NCBI GenBank assembly: GCA_018623875.1
Contig: JAAZUZ010000125.1
Coordinates: 1 to 5,089 of the forward strand
Direction: 5' to 3'
Length of the DNA: 5,089 nucleotides
DNA from: Synechococcus sp. HW_metabat.21
Lineage (GTDB): Bacteria; Cyanobacteriota; Cyanobacteriia; PCC-6307; Cyanobiaceae
Shown: positions 1 to 5,089 of the stretch, piece by piece
How positions within the stretch are numbered: position 1 is the first letter of the stretch
Layout: the number at the start of each line of letters is the position of its first letter
The notes under the pieces: model-generated
Seen by the model: the letters and a program-made list of their open reading frames with translations, nothing else
Databases searched by the model: none
Told to the model about the DNA's origin: nothing
Translations under genes and position numbers: made by a program

Positions 1-136
1 AGAGGTCTTCAACCAGCTCCAATCGATCGCCCAGCAGGCGCGTGACCCGAGGCTCAGCCGCAGGAGCAGAGGCTTCAGTTGCGGCGAGGGTGGGCCCCAT
101 AGAGGCGGTATCGGCAGCGGTGCGGTCCATGATCAT
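1..136 (-). CDS. ppc: Phosphoenolpyruvate carboxylase, N-terminal fragment (cut by window edge)
   Basis: The first 45 codons of a gene that continues beyond the left edge. The visible protein is a low-complexity Ala/Thr/Pro leader of about 30 residues followed by RLLGDRLELVEDL, which resembles the start of the conserved part of cyanobacterial phosphoenolpyruvate carboxylases. That enzyme makes oxaloacetate from phosphoenolpyruvate and bicarbonate in the cytoplasm and replenishes the incomplete TCA cycle. No catalytic residue lies inside the window, so the call rests on this short stretch and on the remembered gene order next to gshA in picocyanobacteria. The start region reads ATGATCATG. The first ATG (position 136) overlaps the gshA stop as ATGA; the second, in frame at 130, lies 2 bases past that stop. 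I chose the first because AGGCG sits 7 bases upstream of it, but either is possible. Translation is probably coupled to gshA. Confidence 0.75.
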   Translation of the reverse strand, partial: MIMDRTAADTASMGPTLAATEASAPAAEPRVTRLLGDRLELVEDL

Positions 137-1290
137 CCCAAAGCGCCTGGTTGGGGGCTGGTGCAGAGGGCACCAAGACGGCCTTCCAGTTGCTCCAAAT
201 CGGCCGCAGCAGCGGCTATCAGCTCCGCCACGGACGCACCCTGGGCATGGGCCGCAAGCCATTGCATCGCCGGGTTGCCCTCGGCCAGGACCAGCCGCAG
301 CGGCGCCAGCACATCCACGAGCTCCAGCTCACGGGCGAGGGGCTGCATGGCCTCGAGCTCGGCCGCGATCCAAGCGCGGGCCGTGATCGGCGCACCATCG
401 CGCCAATGGCGCAACTCAGCCCCCAGGCTGCTGCGGGCCGCGGCCTGGTCGTTGGCATCCGCCAACGCGGCCAAGGCCTCAGGATCCAAGCAGCTCGCCA
501 CGAGTGGATCCAACGCAGAGGGATCCCGCAGAAGCTGGTGAATGCGCAGCTCCACAAAGGCCGTCAAGGCCAGCAACATCTGGGGATCCGCCACCAGGTC
601 ACAGATGCGGATCTCCAGGCGGTTGAGGTCATAGGGGCGCCGCTCACCGTTCGGGCGCACCGAGGTCCAGAGATGACGCACGTTTTGCATCGTGCCCAGC
701 TCAAGCTGCTCCTCCACCCACTGGATGTAGTGGCCGTGGTTCAAGAACAGGGGCACCTGATCCGGGGTGAGTGGGAATTGGAGCCAACGCTGGGAATGGG
801 CGCCGGTGACTTGCCCATCCACAAAGGGCGAACAGGCGCTCAGGGCCAGGAGCAAGGCCGCCTCACAGCGCACCAAGCGACAGGCGGCAAACAGCTGATC
901 CGGATCCGTGAGCCCCAAATTGATGTGCACACTCGCCGTGACGACCCGGGTGCCGTAGGTGGACTCGATGTAGGCGTGGTAAGGGTTCTCAGGGTTCGAG
1001 CGCTCAAAGCGCTGGCTATCCCCCGTGCTCAAGGTGCTGCCCGGCAGCAGGGTGAGACCGCGCTGGGCCAACCAGGGCCTGAGGCGACGGCGCGGCTCGA
1101 GGAGCAGCTCTAACTGGGTGGCGTAGCTGGCTGCCGGCGGGGTGATGTATTCGAGATTGCGGCAATCGGGCTCGGTGACGAAGCCCTCGAGGGCCGCGGC
1201 CACCTCAGCGGAGCAGCCCACCACAGTTCCATCCGGGCGGCCCGTGTAGAGCTCCACCTCAAAGCCTTTGAGCAACAGGGGGCTGCTCAT
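133..1290 (-). CDS. gshA: Glutamate-cysteine ligase, cyanobacterial type
   Basis: A 385-residue cytoplasmic enzyme for the first step of glutathione synthesis: ATP-dependent joining of glutamate and cysteine to gamma-glutamylcysteine. It looks like the cyanobacterial branch of the GCS2-like ligases, which is usually close to this length, so the gene appears complete. Recognisable stretches are KGFEVELYTG near the N-terminus (residues 8-17, with the acidic residues expected in the ATP/metal site), CRNLEYITPP (43-52), VVTASVHINLGL (116-127) and NRLEIRICDLVADP (223-236), the last holding the Glu and Arg typical of the fold. The C-terminal third is Ala/Leu-rich and helical. The ATG shares an ATGA with the trpE stop and its own stop overlaps the ppc start, so it is the middle gene of a tight operon. 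No strong Shine-Dalgarno precedes it, which fits translational coupling. Substrate assignment is by family resemblance. Confidence 0.92.
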   Translation of the reverse strand: MSSPLLLKGFEVELYTGRPDGTVVGCSAEVAAALEGFVTEPDCRNLEYITPPAASYATQLELLLEPRRRLRPWLAQRGLTLLPGSTLSTGDSQRFERSNPENPYHAYIESTYGTRVVTASVHINLGLTDPDQLFAACRLVRCEAALLLALSACSPFVDGQVTGAHSQRWLQFPLTPDQVPLFLNHGHYIQWVEEQLELGTMQNVRHLWTSVRPNGERRPYDLNRLEIRICDLVADPQMLLALTAFVELRIHQLLRDPSALDPLVASCLDPEALAALADANDQAAARSSLGAELRHWRDGAPITARAWIAAELEAMQPLARELELVDVLAPLRLVLAEGNPAMQWLAAHAQGASVAELIAAAAADLEQLEGRLGALCTSPQPGALG

Positions 1291-2807
1291 GCCAGGCAGG
1301 CCAGGGCCTTCAGCATGCCCCGGGCCTTGTTGAGGGTCTCTTCAAACTCCGAGGCCGGCACCGAATCGGCCACCAGACCTGCACCGGCCTGGACCTGGAC
1401 ACGCCAGCGACCCTCCCCATCGGGCAGGACCACCATTGTTCGAATCGTGATCGCCGTGTTCAAGGCACCGTTGAGATCCATCGCGCCGTAGACACCCGAG
1501 TAGGGGCCGCGGGCATCGGGCTCCAAGGCATGGATCAGCTGCATCGCCCGGATCTTCGGTGCGCCACTGACCGTGCCCGCCGTGAAGGAGGCCATCAAGA
1601 GGTCCCAGACATCCCGTTCTGGATCGAGCAAGCCCTCCACCTCACTAACGATGTGCATGACGTGGGAATAGCGCTCAATCACCATCAGCTCGCTCACGCT
1701 GACGCTGCCCGGAACGCAGACGCGGCCCAGGTCATTGCGACCGAGGTCCACCAGCATCACGTGCTCGGCCCGCTCCTTCGGGTCCGCCAACAGGTCCTTC
1801 TCCAGGGCCTGGTCTTCGGCTTCGTTGCTGCCGCGGGGACGCGTGCCCGCAATCGGCCGCAGGGACGCCTTCACCCGGCCGCTGCCGTCGGCCATGGGCT
1901 CGGCCTTGACCATCACCTCGGGGCTCGAGCCAATCAGGTACCAGCCTCCAAAGTTGAAGAAGGCCATGTACGGGGAGGGATTGACCATCCGCAGGCTCCG
2001 GTAGAGCTCAAACGGCTCCCGCTGGACCGGCGTCTCAAGGCGTTGGCTGATGACCAACTGGAAGACATCCCCGGCGGCGATGTGTTCTTTGGCGGTCAGC
2101 ACGGCCGCTTCAAATTCATCGCGGCTGCGGTTGCTGGTGGTGGGAAGCTCCACCGTGGCGTCATCCCGCCAATCGAGGGGGGTCACCCCGGCGGGCAGGG
2201 GCTGATGCATGCGCTGCTCCAGCGCATCCAGGCGAGCGACCGCGGCGTCGTAGGCGGCGGTGGCATCGGGCTCGTCCTGGAGATTGACGTAGGCCACAGC
2301 CGTGAGCTGGCGCTTGACCTGATCGAAGGCCAAGAGGCTGTCGGCCAGCATCCAGCAACCGTCCGGCGGCCCGTCTGGATCCGTCGGGTGAATCGGAACG
2401 CTGGGCTCAATCCAGCGGATCAGCTCATAGCCCCAGAAACCAAACAGTTGCCCCAAGGGGGGCAGCCCGGGCACCGGGGGGGCGTCATAGGCCGCCAAGG
2501 TGTCCCGCAGCAGGTCAAAGGGGTTGCCACTGAGGGCGCTGCTGCGCCCATCACGCCAGCGCTGCTCCGCCGACTCACCGCGCACGCTCAGGGTCCAGAG
2601 CGGATCGCTGACCACAAAACTCCAGCGGCCAATTCGCTCGCCGCCTTCCACCGACTCGAGCAGAACGCCATGGTCACTGTCGGCACCGACCTTCAGCCAG
2701 GTGGTCAGGGGCGTCTCGAGATCAGCCGGCCAGGTGCGCCAGATCGGGATGTAATTGCTGCCCGCCTTGGCCTGGGCCAGAACAGTCGCGCGGTCAGGGG
2801 AGGGCAT
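1287..2807 (-). CDS. trpE: Anthranilate synthase component I
   Basis: A 506-residue chorismate-binding enzyme. With the glutamine amidotransferase TrpG it converts chorismate to anthranilate, the first committed step of tryptophan synthesis. The N-terminal domain carries LLES (residues 49-52), the motif of tryptophan feedback inhibition, and IGRWSFVVSDP (59-69). The catalytic domain shows DVFQLVISQR (247-256), RPIAGTRPRG (317-326), EHVMLVDLGRNDLGR (348-362), FTAGTVSGAPK (408-418) and QAGAGLVADS (473-482), all hallmarks of TrpE/PabB/menaquinone isochorismate-type enzymes. LLES and the full length favour TrpE over PabB. No fused TrpG domain is present, so trpG must lie elsewhere. The start reads GTGATG; I chose the ATG at 2807 over the GTG at 2810, with no Shine-Dalgarno to decide. 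The stop overlaps gshA by 4 bases (ATGA). Feedback inhibition by tryptophan is expected from the motif. Confidence 0.95.
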   Translation of the reverse strand: MPSPDRATVLAQAKAGSNYIPIWRTWPADLETPLTTWLKVGADSDHGVLLESVEGGERIGRWSFVVSDPLWTLSVRGESAEQRWRDGRSSALSGNPFDLLRDTLAAYDAPPVPGLPPLGQLFGFWGYELIRWIEPSVPIHPTDPDGPPDGCWMLADSLLAFDQVKRQLTAVAYVNLQDEPDATAAYDAAVARLDALEQRMHQPLPAGVTPLDWRDDATVELPTTSNRSRDEFEAAVLTAKEHIAAGDVFQLVISQRLETPVQREPFELYRSLRMVNPSPYMAFFNFGGWYLIGSSPEVMVKAEPMADGSGRVKASLRPIAGTRPRGSNEAEDQALEKDLLADPKERAEHVMLVDLGRNDLGRVCVPGSVSVSELMVIERYSHVMHIVSEVEGLLDPERDVWDLLMASFTAGTVSGAPKIRAMQLIHALEPDARGPYSGVYGAMDLNGALNTAITIRTMVVLPDGEGRWRVQVQAGAGLVADSVPASEFEETLNKARGMLKALACLA

Positions 2808-2827
2808 CACTACGACGACGGGCAGGC

Positions 2828-2859
2828 AAAAAAAACGGGGCCTTCGCCCCGCCTTTATA
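2828..2859 (-). terminator. Rho-independent terminator of psaD
   Basis: On the minus strand a 6-bp GC stem (CGGGGC/GCCCCG, positions 2836-2851) with a GAAG loop is followed at once by eight T (2828-2835). The stem can be extended outward by AAAGG pairing with the T-tract, with two G-U pairs. It lies about 55 bases after the psaD stop and about 20 bases before the trpE start, so it should end or strongly attenuate psaD transcripts before trpE. Confidence 0.9.
2854..2859 (-). promoter_or_regulatory. Possible -10 element (TATAAA) for trpE
   Basis: TATAAA on the minus strand matches the cyanobacterial TANNNT -10 pattern poorly at the last base but matches the bacterial TATAAT at five of six positions. 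No -35 match lies 16-18 bases upstream. A start about 7 bases downstream would fall inside the psaD terminator stem and give a trpE leader of about 40 bases. It may simply be the A-rich arm of the terminator. Confidence 0.2.
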
Positions 2860-2868
2860 GAGGTTGAA

Positions 2869-2894
2869 GCACCGCCCGATGTCGGGGGCAGTGC
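2869..2894 (-). other. Hairpin in psaD 3' untranslated region
   Basis: On the minus strand GCACTGCCC pairs with GGGCGGTGC (9 bp, one G-U pair) around an 8-base loop. An alternative fold pairs CCCG/CGGG around ACAT inside a shorter outer stem. It begins about 10 bases after the psaD stop codon and precedes the terminator hairpin by 17 bases. It has no T-tract of its own, so it is more likely a transcript-stabilising structure protecting an abundant psaD mRNA from 3' decay than a terminator. That role is inferred. Confidence 0.55.
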
Positions 2895-2904
2895 AGGTCC
2901 TGAA

Positions 2905-3327
2905 TCAGGAATCGAAGGTGTTCTTGCCGGTGAACTTGATGCTGGCGGGGTTGCCGTTCTGACCGATGCGACGGGCGTTGTGACCCACCATCTGACGACC
3001 CTCGTTCACCTTCTCGGGGAACACACCATCTTTGGGGTGCAGGAACTCGGTGTCACCACCGGGGAAGATCCGGTAGATCTTGTAGTCCTCGATCCGGGGC
3101 TTGAACTTGGTGCGGAGCTGGGTGCCGAGGGCCAGGCACTGCTCCTTGCGGGCGAAATACATGAGGTTCTCGCCCTCATTCATGTGAGCAGCACCACCGG
3201 TGGGCAGCTCAAAGACTTGCTCTTTGGCGCTGGTCCAGGTGATGGCGTACTTCTCTTCGGTCTCAGCGGCGTTGAGCAGACCGCCGGTGCTGCCGATGTA
3301 CTTCGGGAGTTGACCGCTCAATGTCAT
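2905..3327 (-). CDS. psaD: Photosystem I reaction centre subunit II (PsaD)
   Basis: A 140-residue extrinsic subunit on the cytoplasmic (stromal) face of photosystem I. PsaD helps hold PsaC and forms the docking site for ferredoxin. The sequence is near-canonical across its whole length: STGGLLNAAETEEKYAITW (residues 13-31), PTGGAAHMNEGENLMYFARK (42-61), QCLALGTQLRTKFKP (63-77), DYKIYRIFPGGDTEFLHP (81-98), DGVFPEKVNEGR (100-111) and RRIGQN (119-124). His97 and Lys106 correspond to the residues studied in Synechocystis PsaD for ferredoxin affinity and cross-linking. Length is typical of cyanobacteria, and no signal peptide or membrane segment is seen, as expected. The ATG is preceded by a weak CGGAA about 7 bases upstream. 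The gene stands alone between a 119-base upstream gap and its own terminator, suggesting a strong independent, probably light-responsive, promoter. Confidence 0.98.
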   Translation of the reverse strand: MTLSGQLPKYIGSTGGLLNAAETEEKYAITWTSAKEQVFELPTGGAAHMNEGENLMYFARKEQCLALGTQLRTKFKPRIEDYKIYRIFPGGDTEFLHPKDGVFPEKVNEGRQMVGHNARRIGQNGNPASIKFTGKNTFDS

Positions 3328-3446
3328 GGCTGTTCCGGAGGGGGTGTCGGCAGACCGCAGACCGTTTCAAGCGGAAGCTAGCACCGTGTTTTGGGGGTAA
3401 CTGGAGCTGCCACTGCTCTCTTCACACCCGTCAACATTGGCCCCGA
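3328..3446 (-). promoter_or_regulatory. psaD: psaD upstream region with putative promoter and leader
   Basis: The only sizeable gap in the window, between the kinase stop and the psaD start. On the minus strand it contains TAGCTT (3375-3380), which fits the loose cyanobacterial -10 pattern TANNNT and is preceded by TGC. About 15 bases further upstream is GTTAC (3397-3401), the core of the HLR1 repeat bound by the response regulator RpaB at many photosystem I promoters. The expected second GTTAC copy is not intact; AAAACAC lies at about the right place. A start near 3368 would give a leader of about 40 bases. No clear terminator for the kinase transcript is seen here, so read-through into psaD is possible. 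The exact promoter is uncertain. Confidence 0.4.
3350..3363 (-). repeat. Two tandem copies of a 7-base unit in the psaD leader
   Basis: GGTCTGC occurs twice in direct succession on the minus strand, about 25-35 bases upstream of the psaD start codon and probably inside its leader RNA. It is short and could be chance. Confidence 0.5.
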
Positions 3447-4799
3447 TCAAGCGACGGGGAAAAAGACCGTGAGGTCATTGCCCGAGCGTTCCGCAAGCCG
3501 CCCTCCAAGGCTGTGGAACAGGCGCTGGGTGGCCTGTCGACTCAGCTGCAGGCTGCCGGTTCCCGGGTTCCAACTGAGCACCGGGCCCACCCGCTCCTGC
3601 TGCTCGGGGCCCTCCTCATGGGAGGCCAAGGCGGCCGCACTCAGGCGCAGCTTCAGGCGGGCACCGGCGGGCTGAAGGCTGAGCTGCACCACCGCCCCGG
3701 CGGGCAGGCCGCGGCTAAAGCGATCCATGAGTCCCCCCAAGACGGTCTCCAAGCGCGCCGGGTCGGAGAGCACCGGTGGGAGATCGGGCGTCACCTGGAG
3801 TTCCAAGGTCAAGCCACGGCGCTGGAGCTGCTGCTGCCAGCCCGCTTCCAGCTGACCAAGCAGCTGGCTGAGGTCGGTGCGGGCCAAGGCATGGGCGGGC
3901 GCATCCCGGGACGGCTCCCGTTGCAATTCCGCCGCCAGGAAAATCAAGCCGAAGCGATCGATCTGCTCACTGCATTCCCCGTCGATTTGGTGCAGCCGTT
4001 TGCGCACCAACTCCGTGAGGTCGCTGCGCCGCAACAGCGAGCGAATCAGGGTGCGAATCGTGGCGAGGGGGGTGCGCACCTCATGGGTCAAGGCCTCCAG
4101 GAGCGCCAACTCGCTACTTGGGCTGGGACTGCTCTCGCTAGTACTGCTGCGGTGCACCAACGGCTGCAGCGTCAGGCTGGGGGCCATCGCCGCGACCCGT
4201 TCGGCCAAGCGGGGCCAAAACAACTGCGCCAGTTGCTCATCGTTCTGCAGCCCCCCCAGAGCCTGGATCGCCGCTCGTAGCGCCTGCCCCTGCTGGGGAT
4301 CGCTGTGTTGCAGGCGTTCATCCAGCAGCGTGAGGGCCGCCGAGAGGGTGGGGGGATCAAAGCGAACCACCAACTGCCGCTGCTTGGGGGGACCCACTAG
4401 GGCCATCGCCATCTGCAGCTTCGGGGTAATCAGCACCAATAGGGGATCGGTGCCGTCGCCATCCTCGAGGGCCAAGCGCTGAAAACCACCACTGACCGAC
4501 GGCGGGGCCGCCGCGGCCGGCAACAGGGGAGAGCTGTTCTGCAGCAGGTCCTTCAGTTCCGGTGGAGCCCAGACCCAACCTTGAAACTGCTGCAGCAGCG
4601 CCGGTTCATAAAGGGCCGGCAGCGGAGAGGCCAACCAGACACCCGGTTGCGTGCCGAGGGGCAAGAGAAAGTCCTCCTGCAGGGTGGCCAAAGCCGCCCA
4701 CCACTGCCGCCGCACGCTGTCTTCATCGCAGCGACCGGCTGGCATCTGATGAGCCAACTGGCGCCGCAGCGCTTCAAAACTGCAGCCCAACGCCCCCAT
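3447..4799 (-). CDS. Histidine-kinase-like protein with intact H-box and degenerate ATP-binding domain
   Basis: A 450-residue putative sensor kinase without signal peptide or clear membrane segment, so probably cytoplasmic. Residues 1-210 form an N-terminal region I cannot assign; it is rich in Leu, Ala and Trp (WW at 33-34, GWVWAPP at 74-80), with a strand-like LLVLITPKLQMAMALVG (120-136) that could be a divergent sensory domain. A Ser-rich linker (217-229) leads into a HisKA dimerisation helix with a textbook H-box, ALTHEVRTPLATIRT (236-250, His239). The following domain is HATPase-like in length and order but eroded: the N-box position reads RLETVLGGLMDRFSRGLPAG (349-368) with no asparagine, no DxGxG is found around 380-405, and only a G2-like GTGSLQLS (413-420) and HSLGGRL (429-435) remain. 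Autokinase activity is therefore doubtful. The ATG overlaps the rodA stop (TAATG), indicating coupled translation. No partner response regulator is visible in the window. The kinase-like fold is secure; the signal and output are unknown. Confidence 0.85.
   Translation of the reverse strand: MGALGCSFEALRRQLAHQMPAGRCDEDSVRRQWWAALATLQEDFLLPLGTQPGVWLASPLPALYEPALLQQFQGWVWAPPELKDLLQNSSPLLPAAAAPPSVSGGFQRLALEDGDGTDPLLVLITPKLQMAMALVGPPKQRQLVVRFDPPTLSAALTLLDERLQHSDPQQGQALRAAIQALGGLQNDEQLAQLFWPRLAERVAAMAPSLTLQPLVHRSSTSESSPSPSSELALLEALTHEVRTPLATIRTLIRSLLRRSDLTELVRKRLHQIDGECSEQIDRFGLIFLAAELQREPSRDAPAHALARTDLSQLLGQLEAGWQQQLQRRGLTLELQVTPDLPPVLSDPARLETVLGGLMDRFSRGLPAGAVVQLSLQPAGARLKLRLSAAALASHEEGPEQQERVGPVLSWNPGTGSLQLSRQATQRLFHSLGGRLAERSGNDLTVFFPVA
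4110..4151 (-). other. Ser/Pro-rich linker coding segment in the kinase-like gene
   Basis: Codes for residues 217-230, where Ser and Pro make up most of the sequence (SSTSESSPSPSS). It sits just before the H-box helix and marks the boundary between the unassigned N-terminal region and the HisKA domain. Such linkers are often variable between orthologues. Confidence 0.6.
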
Positions 4800-5089
4800 T
4801 AGCGGCGTTTCTTAGCCGGTTGCTGTGTGCCCCGAGCCACCGACGCACACAGCCCAAGGCCGATGAAATTGACCAACATCGCCGAGCGGCCGTAACTCAG
4901 CCAGGGCAGAGGAATCCCCGTGATCGGCCCCAAGCCGATGGTCATGTTGATGTTGACCACCACCTGGAACATCACCATCGCCCCCACACCGATCACCACG
5001 AGGGACTCCACATCCGTGCGCGCCTCGCCGGCGATCTTCAGCAAACGCCAGATCCAGGCGACAAAGCCGAGCACCACCAGCGCGGAGCC
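4799..5089 (-). CDS. rodA: SEDS-family peptidoglycan polymerase, RodA-like, C-terminal fragment
   Basis: The last 96 codons of a gene whose start lies beyond the right edge. SEDS proteins are polytopic inner-membrane glycosyltransferases that polymerise lipid II; RodA does so in cell elongation and FtsW in division. The fragment holds three hydrophobic segments (about residues 3-20, 30-50 and 68-86) and the family signature GPITGIPLPWLSYGRS (54-69), preceded by NINMTIG. In the usual signature the last part reads SYGGS; here Arg replaces the second Gly. The tail is short and basic (PAKKRR), as expected for a cytoplasmic end. RodA is favoured over FtsW because of the NxxMTxGLxPxTGIPLP form and the remembered gene order in cyanobacteria, but the fragment alone cannot settle it. 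The stop codon overlaps the start of the kinase-like gene by one base. Confidence 0.85.
   Translation of the reverse strand, partial: GSALVVLGFVAWIWRLLKIAGEARTDVESLVVIGVGAMVMFQVVVNINMTIGLGPITGIPLPWLSYGRSAMLVNFIGLGLCASVARGTQQPAKKRR

Noticed and set aside
151..1113. A 320-codon open frame on the plus strand opposite gshA
   Set aside because: Antisense shadow of a recognisable gshA, with biased Gln/Gly/Arg composition and no domain pattern.
2808..2810. GTG directly before the trpE ATG as the start codon
   Set aside because: It would add one residue only; ATG is the more usual start and no ribosome binding site favours the GTG.
2808..2860. A tryptophan attenuator upstream of trpE
   Set aside because: No short leader frame with Trp codons is visible, and the hairpin is explained as the psaD terminator.
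1530..2867. A 445-codon open frame on the plus strand opposite trpE
   Set aside because: It mirrors a fully conserved trpE. Its protein has no recognisable motif and a composition rich in Gly, Gln, His and Arg, typical of antisense shadows in GC-rich DNA.
3429..3434. TTGACG on the minus strand as a -35 box for psaD
   Set aside because: It matches five of six bases of the -35 consensus, but nothing like a -10 lies 16-19 bases downstream (GGCAGC at 17).
3441..3459. CCCCG/CGGGG inverted repeat at the end of the kinase-like gene as its terminator
   Set aside because: Only a 5-bp stem with a 9-base loop, and no T-tract follows it on the minus strand. The adjacent A-run is on the plus strand, where no gene ends.
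3321..4280. A 319-codon open frame on the plus strand opposite the kinase-like gene and the psaD upstream region
   Set aside because: The minus-strand frame carries a clear H-box and couples to rodA; the plus frame shows only Gln/Gly/Arg-rich shadow composition.

Overview
The window comes from a GC-rich unicellular cyanobacterium, most likely the Synechococcus/Cyanobium picocyanobacterial group. The photosystem I subunit PsaD identifies a cyanobacterium. The cyanobacterial type of glutamate-cysteine ligase, a GC-rich codon bias and tight gene packing fit that group. The genus is inferred from these features, not from a search.

Every supported gene is on the minus strand, so transcription runs from the right end to the left. 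From right to left: (1) the last 96 codons of a SEDS-family cell-wall polymerase (RodA-like), cut by the window edge; (2) a 450-residue histidine-kinase-like protein whose start overlaps the rodA stop by one base (TAATG); (3) a 119-base gap that should hold the psaD promoter and leader; (4) psaD, followed by a hairpin and a strong rho-independent terminator; (5) trpE, gshA and the first codons of ppc, packed so tightly that trpE/gshA share an ATGA and gshA/ppc meet at ATGATCATG. There is no gene-free stretch longer than about 120 bases.

Functionally there are three blocks. The rodA-kinase pair joins septum-independent peptidoglycan synthesis with a putative sensor. psaD is a highly expressed single gene for the stromal side of photosystem I, with its own terminator. 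trpE-gshA-ppc looks like a metabolic operon: chorismate to anthranilate, glutamate plus cysteine to gamma-glutamylcysteine, and phosphoenolpyruvate plus bicarbonate to oxaloacetate.

I found no mobile element, CRISPR array, tRNA, rRNA or phage gene. The point most worth a second look is the kinase: it keeps a clean phosphoacceptor H-box but appears to have lost the N-box asparagines and the DxGxG motif of the ATP-binding domain. The second is how trpE is transcribed, since only about 20 bases separate its start from the psaD terminator T-tract.
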